Shown one piece after another: positions 9,659 through 18,929 of a stretch of 64,000 nt of DNA. The notes under the pieces are model-generated. The model searched no databases, was not told the DNA's origin, and saw only the letters and a program-made list of their open reading frames with translations. Numbering within the stretch: the first letter of the stretch is position 1; each line of letters begins with the position of its first letter. The stretch is from an uncultured Poribacteria bacterium (GTDB lineage: Bacteria; Poribacteria; WGA-4E; WGA-3G), in contig OX638316.1 in assembly GCA_951812525.1 (NCBI GenBank), forward strand, positions 496,001 to 560,000, in the 5' to 3' direction. The position numbers and the translations under genes are program-made.

Positions 9659-9997
9659 CTAATCTGCGGTTTCAAGGTTCGCTCTTGTATCCGTCATGGG
9701 TTTAACAAATAACTGACACTCAAGCGCGTTCAGCATGGTCCTAAGCATGTCTAACCGCGGAGCGTTTTTGCTAAATAGCATCTCTAAGAAGATTTCAGGG
9801 GCAATATTAGTGCGTTTGGAAAGCTCAGAAACCCCACCTTGTGATTCTACGAAGGTTCGGAGTCCCATTAGAAAAAAAGGCAAATCCCCGTCAATGAGAT
9901 ACTCCTCCAACGTTAACTGGAGATAGTCAATTGCCGCCTCTCGATCATTAGCAAGTCTCTCAATTTGGTATTCGCGCCAGTTTCCCATTTCTCTCAT
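9659..9997 (-). CDS. Addiction-module antidote (COG3636-like, HTH)
   Basis: A 112-residue HTH protein with the layout of COG3636/TIGR02684-type antidotes: an N-terminal helix that binds the toxin, D-G-D-L-P-F-F-L-M-G-L-R, then an XRE-like helix-turn-helix (G-G-V-S-E-L-S-K-R-T then P-R-L-D-M-L-R-T-M-L-N-A-L). The start codon overlaps the toxin stop by four bases (ATGA), so the order is toxin first, antitoxin second, as is usual for this subfamily. It should neutralise the upstream RelE/ParE-like toxin and repress the shared promoter. The last ten residues extend beyond the HTH. Confidence 0.85.
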   Translation of the reverse strand: MREMGNWREYQIERLANDREAAIDYLQLTLEEYLIDGDLPFFLMGLRTFVESQGGVSELSKRTNIAPEIFLEMLFSKNAPRLDMLRTMLNALECQLFVKPMTDTRANLETAD

Positions 9998-10335
9998 CGG
10001 TGCCCTCCCTTATATTCCTGCCAATAAGCTTTTGCGATTTCAATATCCCGCGTTTGCGATGTCTTATCTCCACCACAGAGCAGAAGAATGAGTCTGTCGT
10101 CAATTTGACCGAAATAGATGCGATATCCTGGACCGAAATGGAGACGCAATTCAAAGACCCCTCTACCAACAGATCGACAATCGCCAAAATTGCCATCTTC
10201 AAACCGCTCAAGTCGTTTGTCAATCCTGTTTTGCGTATTTTTATCTCGAATAGATTCAAACCATTCAATAAACGGCTGTCTACCATTTGAAGCCCGGTAG
10301 TATTGTATTTCTCTCAGACGTGCGTTGTTACGCAT
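9994..10335 (-). CDS. RelE/ParE-superfamily toxin (COG3657-like)
   Basis: A 113-residue basic protein matching COG3657/TIGR02683 killer proteins: an N-terminal strand (R-E-I-Q-Y-Y), F-I-E-W-F-E-S-I-R-D, the R-I-D-K-R-L-E-R-F-E-D-G-N-F-G-D helix, V-G-R-G-V-F-E-L-R-L-H-F-G-P-G-Y-R-I-Y-F and a C-terminal L-L-L-C-G-G-D-K strand. This is the RelE-like fold that cleaves mRNA at the ribosome or, in ParE types, poisons gyrase. It overlaps the antidote by four bases. A repeat carrying an outward extended -10 sequence lies about 55 bases upstream and may supply the promoter. Confidence 0.88.
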   Translation of the reverse strand: MRNNARLREIQYYRASNGRQPFIEWFESIRDKNTQNRIDKRLERFEDGNFGDCRSVGRGVFELRLHFGPGYRIYFGQIDDRLILLLCGGDKTSQTRDIEIAKAYWQEYKGGHR

Positions 10336-10390
10336 TAACGATCTTTCTATGGCTCGCGCCCCATTGACATAAACAGATTCATTGATTACC

Positions 10391-10555
10391 TATTATAACA
10401 CAAGTTGCTACGTATATGATTTTAGGTCACGAACCCTATTTTTCAGCCAGATGCGTTCATTTTTGCGAAAAGTTTGGCGTGTTCCTTGTCATTTTCGGCA
10501 CAAAGATGCACAACCTAACAGGTTATGCTACAAGGTGGCAATTTGGGTTATTATA
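10391..10555. repeat. MITE-like dispersed repeat, copy 1 (165 bp)
   Basis: This is nearly identical to 61041-61179, apart from 26 extra bases in the middle (after gcgttc). Both copies are bounded by imperfect inverted ends (ttataac..aacttgc / gcaa..gggttattata) and contain nested inverted pairs: tagg/ccta, ccttgt/acaagg and aacct/aggtt. The outer end facing the toxin gene carries TGTTATAAT, an extended -10 on the minus strand. It lies between the toxin gene and the glycyl-tRNA synthetase promoter. Confidence 0.85.
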
Positions 10556-10603
10556 TCGCATTCTCTCTTGAAATGCAATGAAAACGGACATCTTGAAAAT
10601 CTA

Positions 10604-10632
10604 TTGCTTAAAGAAATCTGTTATGTTACAAT
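10604..10632 (+). promoter_or_regulatory. Putative sigma-70 promoter of glyQS
   Basis: TTGCTT, a 17-base spacer and TACAAT, about 50 bases ahead of the glycyl-tRNA synthetase ATG. No T-box-like leader is evident between promoter and gene. Confidence 0.5.
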
Positions 10633-10681
10633 AAATATGCATCAATCACTACTAAACGGAGCGTGCTAAGCAAAAACAGAT

Positions 10682-13600
10682 ATGACTCTTCAAGAAATAA
10701 TTTTAGCGTTAGAAAAATTTTGGGCAGATCACGGGTGCATTATTCAGCAACCGTGCGATATAGAGGTCGGCGCAGGGACATTTAATCCCGCCACTTTCCT
10801 ACGATGTCTCGGTCCAGAGCCGTGGCAAACGGCTTATGTAGAACCTGTTAGACGTCCAACCGACGGCAGATACGCAGAAAACCCCTTTCGCGTCGGGGCA
10901 TACTATCAATACCAAGTAATATTGAAACCGGCACCTGAGAATGTGCTTCCGCTTTACCTTGAGAGCCTATACCATCTCGGTATCTCACCGCGTAAAAATG
11001 ACATCCGATTTGTGGAAGACGATTGGGAATCGCCAACCCTCGGTGCCTCTGGACTCGGTTGGGAGGTTTGGTGGAACGGCGCAGAAGTCACGCAATTCAC
11101 CTACTTTCAGCAGATGGGAAGCATTGATCTTGCGCCTATATGTGCCGAGATTACCTACGGACTCGAACGCATCGCACTCTACTTGCAGGATGTGGATGAC
11201 TTCTTTGACATCCGTTGGAACGAACATCTCAACTACGGCGATGTCCATCGACAAAGCGAAGTAGAATACTCAACTTACAATTTTGAGCAGGCAAATGTAG
11301 AAATGCTGTTTGACCTGTTCAGTACCTACGAGCAGGAAACCCATGCCTGTTTAGATGCCAGGTTAGTGTTACCAGCGACCGATCATGTTCTGAAATGCTC
11401 ACATACCTTCAATATGCTGGATGCTCGCGGTGTTATCAGCGTCACGGAACGGGTGAGTTACATTGAACGCGTACGGCGACTTGCACAACGAATCGCACGG
11501 GCGTATGTCAAACAGCGTGAAGAGATGGAACATCCACTTCTCGGAAAATGGGCTCCGGTAGGAGAGATTTGTAATCCCGACTCTTCTGAAACACAAAAAT
11601 CTGAGAAAGTTACGCAAGATACCGCCGATCTCCTATTTGAAATCGGTACTGAAGAGATACCGGCGAGTTATGTCCCGCCCGTCCTTGCGCAGCTGCGCGA
11701 AATCGCAACTGACTCCCTTACAAATCACAGAATTCCGTTTGGCGAAATCGAGACACTCGGGACACCGCGTCGCATTACACTCAGTATCAAAAACATAAAA
11801 ACGCTCCAAGAAAGCCAAGAAACAGAGGTTGTGGGACCGCCAAAACGCGTCGCCTACGATGAGAACGGCGAACCGACCAAAGCAGCTATCGGCTTCGCAA
11901 AGACCCAAGGCGTTGAACTTACAGCACTCCGCATCGTTGAAACCGAGCGTGGAGAATATGTTGCCGCCTCTAAACTGGAAACAGGAGAACCTGTACAAGA
12001 AGTGTTGCAAACGCTCCTGCCCGAATGGATCGAAGCCCTTCGCTTCCCCAAAACCATGCGCTGGGAAACACAGTCCAAAGAACCGCGTGCCTTCGCACGC
12101 TTTGCGCGTCCTATCCGGTGGCTTGTTGTGCTATTAGGAGACGAAATTGTCAACTGTGCTTACGGTGATGCACACGCAGGACGGGTAACTTACGGACATA
12201 GATCCTTGCACCCCGAACAGATAACTTTGGCATCAGCAAACTTAGATACCTACACCAAGCAACTACGTGATGCCGGTGTGGTTGTCTGTCCAAAAGAGCG
12301 TCGCGAGACAATCAAAAAACAGGTAACAGACATTTTTGAAGCAGAAGGTTGTCTCCCAAAATTGGACGATGAACTGCTCGACACGGTGAACTATCTCGTA
12401 GAGAATCCACAACCTATCATCGGCAATTTCAGCGAGTCGCATTTGGAAATACCGCCTGAGGTGCTAATTACGGCGATGAAGAAGCATCAACGCTATTTTC
12501 CAGTGTGGAAAAACGACACTACACTCGCCGCGAAATTCATTACGATTTCCAACGGGACAGACGGTAATATCGACGGCGTTCGCCACGGGAACGAACGCGT
12601 TCTCCATGCAAGACTCAATGACGCAGAATTTTTCTATAGCGAGGATCAAAAAACCAGTCTTGTCGATAAAGTTGAACGTTTAGGTGCGGTTATTTTTCAC
12701 GCCAAACTCGGTTCTCTCTTGGATAAAGCAGAACGGCTCAAAGCACTGATTGCATTCATTGGTACGCAACTGGAACTTACAGAAACGACTGTCCGTCATG
12801 CAGAACGCGCAGCCTGGCTCTGTAAGGCAGACTTAACGACCCAAATGGTCATCGAATTTCCATCATTGCAGGGCATTACAGGACAATATTACGCCCAAAA
12901 TTCCGGCGAAGCAGAACCTGTTGCCACAGCTATTGCCGAACATTACCAACCGCTTGGTGCAGATACACCACTTCCCGAAACCGAAGTCGGTGCGATCGTC
13001 GCAATTGCGGATAAAATTGACACTATTGCCGGATATTTCGGGATAGAAGAACGTCCTACAGGCTCACAAGATCCGTATTCGTTACGGCGACACGCCCTTG
13101 GTACAATCCGTATCCTCCAAGATCGACAGCTTCCACTTTCTTTGGACACCGTCGTAGAAAAGGCACTCTCTCTGTACAAAGTCGCGTTAGCCGATGACAC
13201 ACAGGCAAGTGTTCTCAATTTCATCAAAGAACGCCAACGCGTTATCTTGCTGTTGACACACCAATATGCCCCCGATCTTGCCGATGCTGTCTTGGCAGTT
13301 GGCGATGTTGATATTATTGATATTCTCAAACGCGCCAGCGCGCTTGCCGAATTTCGCTTGACACCAAATTTCGAGGAAGTGTATAATGCTCTCAACCGGG
13401 TATTGAGAATTTTACCAGAGAATGCTCCAGAAACTGTAGACCCTGCGCTTCTGGAGGACAACGCTGAAAAGCAATTGTATGCACATATCACAGAGGTAGA
13501 ACCGAACCTTAAACAATGCATTCAGGGACGCAACTACGCTAAACTCCTAACGCAACTTGCCACTTTACAGCCAGCAATAGACACATTCTTTGATGACGTG

Positions 13601-13717
13601 CTGGTCATGGCAAAAGATCCAGCACTGCGTACAAACCGACTGGCGCTGCTGAACCGAATTGGGCGATACGTTTATGCCGTCGCAGATCTCACAAAACTTG
13701 TAATCGCTGGAAAGTGA
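10682..13717 (+). CDS. glyQS: Glycyl-tRNA synthetase, fused alpha-beta chain
   Basis: A 1011-residue fusion of the two subunits of bacterial-type (alpha2beta2) glycyl-tRNA synthetase. Residues 1 to about 300 are GlyQ: class II motifs with [12 protein letters not shown], the G-A-G-T-F-N-P strand and [17 protein letters not shown]. From about residue 315 the GlyS chain begins ([11 protein letters not shown]), with the HD-like middle region (P-K-T-M-R-W) and the C-terminal tRNA-binding part. It charges tRNA-Gly in the cytoplasm. Fused chains are known in chlamydiae, some planctomycete relatives and other lineages, so the fusion is real and not a frameshift artefact. The linker (about 290-315) is short and polar. 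Confidence 0.97.
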   Translation: MTLQEIILALEKFWADHGCIIQQPCDIEVGAGTFNPATFLRCLGPEPWQTAYVEPVRRPTDGRYAENPFRVGAYYQYQVILKPAPENVLPLYLESLYHLGISPRKNDIRFVEDDWESPTLGASGLGWEVWWNGAEVTQFTYFQQMGSIDLAPICAEITYGLERIALYLQDVDDFFDIRWNEHLNYGDVHRQSEVEYSTYNFEQANVEMLFDLFSTYEQETHACLDARLVLPATDHVLKCSHTFNMLDARGVISVTERVSYIERVRRLAQRIARAYVKQREEMEHPLLGKWAPVGEICNPDSSETQKSEKVTQDTADLLFEIGTEEIPASYVPPVLAQLREIATDSLTNHRIPFGEIETLGTPRRITLSIKNIKTLQESQETEVVGPPKRVAYDENGEPTKAAIGFAKTQGVELTALRIVETERGEYVAASKLETGEPVQEVLQTLLPEWIEALRFPKTMRWETQSKEPRAFARFARPIRWLVVLLGDEIVNCAYGDAHAGRVTYGHRSLHPEQITLASANLDTYTKQLRDAGVVVCPKERRETIKKQVTDIFEAEGCLPKLDDELLDTVNYLVENPQPIIGNFSESHLEIPPEVLITAMKKHQRYFPVWKNDTTLAAKFITISNGTDGNIDGVRHGNERVLHARLNDAEFFYSEDQKTSLVDKVERLGAVIFHAKLGSLLDKAERLKALIAFIGTQLELTETTVRHAERAAWLCKADLTTQMVIEFPSLQGITGQYYAQNSGEAEPVATAIAEHYQPLGADTPLPETEVGAIVAIADKIDTIAGYFGIEERPTGSQDPYSLRRHALGTIRILQDRQLPLSLDTVVEKALSLYKVALADDTQASVLNFIKERQRVILLLTHQYAPDLADAVLAVGDVDIIDILKRASALAEFRLTPNFEEVYNALNRVLRILPENAPETVDPALLEDNAEKQLYAHITEVEPNLKQCIQGRNYAKLLTQLATLQPAIDTFFDDVLVMAKDPALRTNRLALLNRIGRYVYAVADLTKLVIAGK

Positions 13718-13808
13718 CACAGGCGTGCCCAGCTTGAGAAAGCGCATCGTCTTTTAGATTACCAGATGTAGTTCATAAGCTAGGGATAGACAAAAGAGAG
13801 GAAAAAAC

Positions 13809-16800
13809 ATGAAACGACCCCTTGAACATCTGCCGTGGCAGATAAGCCTCATCCTTATGTTTACTGCTGCTATTACCCTCCTGATTGGGTGTGGAGAGAA
13901 AGAAAATAGGGACATTATTGAAGCGCGCGCCGCTATTGTTCGCGGGGATTACACCGCCGCACAAGCAGCCGTTCAAAAGACCGAGGCTGGAAACCAAGAA
14001 GCAAAACACCTGAGTGCTTTCTTGCAAAATCGGACACGCACTGATATAAACAGTTGGCATCAAGCAATTTCACAATCAAATGCGTATCTGGAAACATTGA
14101 CCGCCGACATCATGACTATCGTATTGCAGGAAGATCCGGACTCCGACGAACTCGACCGGCAGGAACGCCTTACACGCTCACAGAACTCTACCTCTGGTCT
14201 CTTTGCTCTATCACTCGCTGAGGCGGTCGAAAAACGCCCAGAATTGCTATCCGAGCTAGTATCACACGCTGATGCTGCTGTTGTCACAGCACTTTTAGCC
14301 GCAGAGAAGTGCTACCAGCCTAACGCACGCGCAGCCGTCAGGCAACTGATGACAAAGCTTGGACACGGAGAATCCGTTGTTGAATTACTGCAACAAGCAA
14401 CACACCACTCAGACCCAGCGATACAAAAAGAGGCTGTCCGTCATCTCGGTGCAATGCGTAAGCCTGAACTCATACCAGTCTTTGAAGACGTTCTCGCCAA
14501 AGCCGATAGCCCACCAGAGGTGGCGTATATGGCAATTGTCGCCCTCGAACAAATGAGAATGGTCCTCTCTGATGGTGAAGCCATCGTGACTGGATTGCAA
14601 CTCGCACTCAAAAATAACAGTGCACAGGTCCGGATGCACGCCGCAAAACTCATTGGAACTATCCAAGCGCAAACTGCTGTTCCAGACCTTATCAGACTTC
14701 TCGCGGATCCGAACACCTACGTCAAAGATACCGCTATAGATGCTCTCAACCGTATAGGGACACCGGCGATTGCCCCGCTACTTGAGGTACTGCACACCAA
14801 AGCACGGAACCTCATTCCTGATGAAGACACCGGCTTCACCACAGAATATCAATACATCGCCAGTGCTTACATCGATAATTTGTGGATGAAAAAGTATCGA
14901 ATTGGCACGCAATCAGCCGCCATCAAGGCACTCGGACTCCTTAAAGCAGAAGAAGGTGTAAAACCTCTCATAGCAGAATTAGCGAATGAAGAATTACAAG
15001 TAGATGCCCTGGCATCACTTGTCGAAATGCGTGGTGTTGCCGTCCCACTTATGATTGACGCGCTCAAAAATGCGCCAGACAAAATTCGGGTGAAGGTTGC
15101 AGATGGACTCGGACAAATCGGGGACCGGCGCGCAATAACTCCGCTTATTGAAGCATTAAACACAGATCCACATAAAGAGGTGAAGGCATTCGCAGCAACA
15201 GGGCTTGGCAACATGCGGGCACGTGGCGAAAATAATAGCGCAGTCACTGCGCTCACCAATGCACTTTCTTATGACGATACCACAGCTACCAACGCAGCCG
15301 AAGCTCTCGGAAACATCAGTGTGTCTACAGAAGAGGCTGTTCAAAAACTGATTATCATCGCAATGGATAAGCAGATGCGTGAAACATTGCGCTCCGCAGC
15401 GTTGACAGCACTCTGGCGACTCAAACCGGAAGCATCAGTCCAACCGATGCTCCTTCTCGTGTTTAGCGACGAAACTAGTCCTGTACTCCGTGCCAATGCT
15501 GTTAAAGTCCTGAGTCGCATACAAGCACAGGAAACTGTTCCCATCTTGGCCTGGGTTCTCTCCACACGATATGATGAAATCTCAGACTTTCAGAGACACA
15601 TGAAACGCGAGTATAAAACACTTGACGCGCTCCGAACACAGGTCAACTCTTTCCAGATTCAGTGGACACCCGATTATCCTCAGACAAACTATCGCACATG
15701 GGGCGAACTCAAACCGATCCCCAGTCTTGTCCGTAGTGAAGTCGCACGCGCACTCGGCATCATCAAAGGAGACGCTGTTATAGAACCGTTAGCGCGCGCA
15801 CTTGAGGACGATGGTCGTGCGACAGTGCGGCAAGGCGCAGCATGGGCTTTTGGCGAAGTCACGGGAGATCCCGCAATCGCCGCCCTTGTTGCGGCACTGA
15901 AAAAAGATAAACAAGGGGTCGTCCGGCAAGAAGCAGCTATTGCTTTGGGTAAAATCAAAGGCGAAAAAGTCGTAGCACCGCTTGTAGATGCCCTGAAAAA
16001 TGACAAGTATGAAACGACGCGCTTTGAAGCAGCAAAAGCACTTCTAGAGATTCAAGCAGGAGACAAAGGACTCGTTGATATAGTAAAGAAAGGCTTGGGG
16101 AATTTCGATGATGGATACGAAGTCCAAGCAGTGCAAGACCAAGTTATCGCGTCATTAATCAAAGATGGAAATGAAGCGACATCTCGATTCGCCGTTGAGG
16201 CACTCAAATCTGCTGATGATGAATGGGTCCGATGGGCAGTTGTCCATGTATTGGGGGCAATTCATAAAAAACCTGCCCTTGATACAATGCTGGCAGAACT
16301 GAATCACCCAAGCTACGTCGTTCGCAGACGGGCAGCGGAATCTCTCGGTGGTTTTAAAGAACGGCGTGCGGTCGATCCATTAATCGAGGTTCTTGAGAAC
16401 AGCAACGAAATGAAATCCATACGTGCCGGTGCCGCCGCTTCGCTCGGTGCGCTTAAAGATGAACGCGCCTCCGCATCTCTTCTGACTGCACTTACCGATG
16501 AAAACGCCGAGGTCCGATTGAAAGCCGCAGCAGCCTTAGGAAATCTGAAGGATTCCAAGGCTGTATCGACACTCAGCAAAATGGTTGAAAATCCCTTAGA
16601 GCCTGACGATGTTCGTGCGGCTGCCGCAACCGCTCTCGGTAACATTGGGGATAAATCAGCTGAACCTGTCCTGATCCGTGCTTTAGACATTCGCGTAGGA
16701 GATATAGCCAAGAACGCCATTGTCGCCTTAGGAAAACTTGAAAGCGAAACGGCTATTCCAAAGCTTATCGCTATCCTTGAAGATAAACGAGTAACCTTGG

Positions 16801-17666
16801 ATGCCAGCACAGATAAATTAGCTAAGGCTTCTGCCCGGACAAAAGCAGCAACTGCCCTCGGCGAGATCGGCGGATCGCGCGCCGCTGAAGCGATTGGTAA
16901 ACGACTCGTTGACAATACCGAACATATCGTTGCTCTTGAGGATGCTGCAAACAGGAAAGCCAACGGTGCTGACGACCTAAAACGAAACTGGAGTTGGGAA
17001 GTTTTTGTCAACGCCGCCAAAGAATTAGACTTACCGGCGTTTGTTGCCCCCAAAATGGCTGCACGTACAGCGGACGAATGGGAAAATCTTCAAGTTAGAA
17101 ATGCCGCAATGGTTGCTTTAGGGAGATGCAGCGCAAACGGTGCTGGCATGGACATCTCACAACTCAAACAACGCTTAACTGACCTAGACATTGACATCCG
17201 AAAAGCCACAGCACTTGCCATTGGACAAGCCGGAATTCGGGAACTCATACCAGAACTCGTTCAGATAATGAATGGTGAAAACGAAATCGAGAAGGATGTC
17301 CGACGTGCTGCCACACAAGGGCTTGGCGAACTCGCAGATGAAACAACAACTGATGCACTCATCGCAGTGATGAACAATGACGACAACCATGTTGAAATCC
17401 GGCGTGACGCGTCAAGAGCATTGGGCAAAATTGGAACCGACAAAGCCGTAGAAGCATTGGTGGAAAAACTAACGTCACTGCACAAAGCTCAAATTACAAG
17501 AGGCTTCCGACTTGATGCTATTAAGGCACTTGCGGACGCTAAAGGCGCGAAGGCAGTCACATTGTTAGAATTGGTTCTCCAAGACCAAGACGCAGAGATT
17601 CATTTCCAAGCGGCAATCGCCCTCTTTGAAATCACGGGTAAAAGTTATGGCTACAATTTTATTTAA
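13809..17666 (+). CDS. Giant HEAT-repeat (PBS-lyase-like) lipoprotein
   Basis: A 1285-residue protein with a lipoprotein signal (lipobox L-I-G-C28) and then, over almost its whole length, tandem HEAT/EZ-type repeats with the consensus A-V-x-x-L-I-x-A-L-x-D-x-x-x-x-V-R-x-x-A-A-x-A-L-G-x-I-G. Breaks near residues 345-365, 590-640 and 1040-1085 contain non-repeat insertions. HEAT solenoids are protein-binding scaffolds. Anchoring by lipid suggests a periplasmic or outer-membrane-facing role. It is preceded by a good ribosome-binding site (agagg) and lies 91 bases after glyQS. No enzyme domain is visible. Proteins of this kind are common in Planctomycetes- and Poribacteria-like genomes, without known function. 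Confidence 0.85.
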   Translation: MKRPLEHLPWQISLILMFTAAITLLIGCGEKENRDIIEARAAIVRGDYTAAQAAVQKTEAGNQEAKHLSAFLQNRTRTDINSWHQAISQSNAYLETLTADIMTIVLQEDPDSDELDRQERLTRSQNSTSGLFALSLAEAVEKRPELLSELVSHADAAVVTALLAAEKCYQPNARAAVRQLMTKLGHGESVVELLQQATHHSDPAIQKEAVRHLGAMRKPELIPVFEDVLAKADSPPEVAYMAIVALEQMRMVLSDGEAIVTGLQLALKNNSAQVRMHAAKLIGTIQAQTAVPDLIRLLADPNTYVKDTAIDALNRIGTPAIAPLLEVLHTKARNLIPDEDTGFTTEYQYIASAYIDNLWMKKYRIGTQSAAIKALGLLKAEEGVKPLIAELANEELQVDALASLVEMRGVAVPLMIDALKNAPDKIRVKVADGLGQIGDRRAITPLIEALNTDPHKEVKAFAATGLGNMRARGENNSAVTALTNALSYDDTTATNAAEALGNISVSTEEAVQKLIIIAMDKQMRETLRSAALTALWRLKPEASVQPMLLLVFSDETSPVLRANAVKVLSRIQAQETVPILAWVLSTRYDEISDFQRHMKREYKTLDALRTQVNSFQIQWTPDYPQTNYRTWGELKPIPSLVRSEVARALGIIKGDAVIEPLARALEDDGRATVRQGAAWAFGEVTGDPAIAALVAALKKDKQGVVRQEAAIALGKIKGEKVVAPLVDALKNDKYETTRFEAAKALLEIQAGDKGLVDIVKKGLGNFDDGYEVQAVQDQVIASLIKDGNEATSRFAVEALKSADDEWVRWAVVHVLGAIHKKPALDTMLAELNHPSYVVRRRAAESLGGFKERRAVDPLIEVLENSNEMKSIRAGAAASLGALKDERASASLLTALTDENAEVRLKAAAALGNLKDSKAVSTLSKMVENPLEPDDVRAAAATALGNIGDKSAEPVLIRALDIRVGDIAKNAIVALGKLESETAIPKLIAILEDKRVTLDASTDKLAKASARTKAATALGEIGGSRAAEAIGKRLVDNTEHIVALEDAANRKANGADDLKRNWSWEVFVNAAKELDLPAFVAPKMAARTADEWENLQVRNAAMVALGRCSANGAGMDISQLKQRLTDLDIDIRKATALAIGQAGIRELIPELVQIMNGENEIEKDVRRAATQGLGELADETTTDALIAVMNNDDNHVEIRRDASRALGKIGTDKAVEALVEKLTSLHKAQITRGFRLDAIKALADAKGAKAVTLLELVLQDQDAEIHFQAAIALFEITGKSYGYNFI

Positions 17667-17781
17667 TCGCCCATTAACGCTATCAATTTGTAGTGTATAC
17701 CCGTATGTGTCCCACGCAAAAGTGCTTCTCTTAGCAGATTCCTAATCAAACAAATAAACTTCTTTCAATAAGGAGAATTTT

Positions 17782-18105
17782 ATGGCTTTTTTTGAATTAC
17801 GGCAATACAGAACGCAACCCGGTCAACGCGAGAATTGGGTGAAATACATGGAAGAAACTGTTATCCCTTTCCAAATTTCTAAAGGGATGGTTGTGATTGG
17901 TAGTTTCATCGGTGAAGAAGAGGACGATCTTTATGTCTGGATTCGCCGTTTTGAGAGCGAAGCACAGCGTGAACAACTTTACGCAGCCGTTTATGAAGAT
18001 GATCGGTGGCTAAACGAAATCTCATCACGCGTTGGTGAACTCATCGATAGGGAAAAAATCGTTGTTACGCGGCTTGAACCCACCTCGCGCTCGGCACATC
18101 AATAA
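17782..18105 (+). CDS. NIPSNAP family protein
   Basis: A 107-residue ferredoxin-like alpha/beta-barrel protein: F-F-E-L-R-Q-Y-R-T-Q-P-G at the N-terminus and V-V-I-G-S-F, then L-Y-V-W-I-R-R-F-E-S in the middle, as in NIPSNAP domains. These small dimeric proteins are of poorly defined function, sometimes linked to monooxygenase-like or sugar-acid catabolic operons. A strong Shine-Dalgarno (aaggag) precedes the ATG. The PhyH-type gene starts 33 bases downstream, so the two are likely co-transcribed. Confidence 0.85.
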   Translation: MAFFELRQYRTQPGQRENWVKYMEETVIPFQISKGMVVIGSFIGEEEDDLYVWIRRFESEAQREQLYAAVYEDDRWLNEISSRVGELIDREKIVVTRLEPTSRSAHQ

Positions 18106-18138
18106 TAAAATAGTCTTCTCCATAACGGGGGTGCCTTG

Positions 18139-18885
18139 ATGAACGCTGAAGAAAAATACCTGTTTGACCTGTGGGGGTATATCAACATCGAAAGCGTCTT
18201 GGAAACAGACGCACTCGCTGAACTGAACACCCTCATCGATGCACAGGAGTATGCCGATCCGGTTGACGATGATGTTCACTCACAAAGATTCGGCGGATTC
18301 TTGAATTGGGAAAATGACGCATTCCGAAAACTCCTCAACCACCCGCGAATCATGCCGTTTTTAGCAGAGATAGTTGGTCCAAAATTTCGGCTCGATCATG
18401 TCTACGGTATTTTGATGATAAACGGAAATCCAGGTGGTATGCTCCACGGTGGCGGCACGCCATACGACCCAGCGCAGTACTATGTTTTCCGAAACGACAG
18501 GATGTATAACGGCTTAACCGTTGCGTCATGGGCATTAACCGACATGCTTCCAGGACACGGGGGTTTCTGCTGTATTCCGGGCAGCCATAAGAGCAATTAT
18601 CCGTGTCCATCGCAGCTCCGACCGGTGCAAGACAACAAGATTTGTATGGCACCGGTGCATCAGAAGGCGGGAGATGTCGTCATCTTCACGGAGGCACTGA
18701 CACACGGTACTCTCCCATGGACCGCAACCCATCAACGCCGCTCAATTCTTTTCAAGTACTCACCAGGTCACGCCTCATGGGGACAAGGCAGATACAACGA
18801 TGAACTCCGCAATCTGATGTCAGACGAAGATCAGAAATTGATGCTTGAGCCACCTTATGTTGCAAACCGGAAACCGGTAGTTTAG
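18139..18885 (+). CDS. Phytanoyl-CoA dioxygenase (PhyH)-family protein
   Basis: A 248-residue member of the Fe(II)/2-oxoglutarate-dependent PhyH superfamily: N-terminal F-D-L-W-G-Y-I-N-I-E-S-V-L, a core D-H-V-Y-G-I-L-M-I-N-G-N-P-G-G, and the distal histidine strand G-D-V-V-I-F-T-E-A-L-T-H-G-T-L-P-W with a following Arg pair. The usual first iron motif H-x-D is not clean here (M-L-H-G-G-G), so activity is uncertain. ATG 18139 is preferred over a TTG one codon upstream. It follows the NIPSNAP gene. The substrate is unknown; many marine bacteria carry dozens of such paralogs. Confidence 0.85.
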   Translation: MNAEEKYLFDLWGYINIESVLETDALAELNTLIDAQEYADPVDDDVHSQRFGGFLNWENDAFRKLLNHPRIMPFLAEIVGPKFRLDHVYGILMINGNPGGMLHGGGTPYDPAQYYVFRNDRMYNGLTVASWALTDMLPGHGGFCCIPGSHKSNYPCPSQLRPVQDNKICMAPVHQKAGDVVIFTEALTHGTLPWTATHQRRSILFKYSPGHASWGQGRYNDELRNLMSDEDQKLMLEPPYVANRKPVV

Positions 18886-18929
18886 GAGTGCGCCCTTGTA
18901 GGTGTTTCTGGGAAGGCGGAATGCTCTAC

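Noticed and set aside
10382-10669. Open frame of 95 codons upstream of glyQS
   Set aside because: It lies across the MITE-like repeat and the glyQS promoter, has no ribosome-binding site and a composition unlike a protein.
10682-13717. Frameshift or assembly join between GlyQ and GlyS
   Set aside because: A continuous single frame with a short linker and known natural fusions of the same order in other bacteria.
16313-17053. Minus-strand 246-codon frame inside the HEAT protein gene
   Set aside because: Shadow of the highly repetitive coding strand; Ala/Ser/Arg-rich with no family features.
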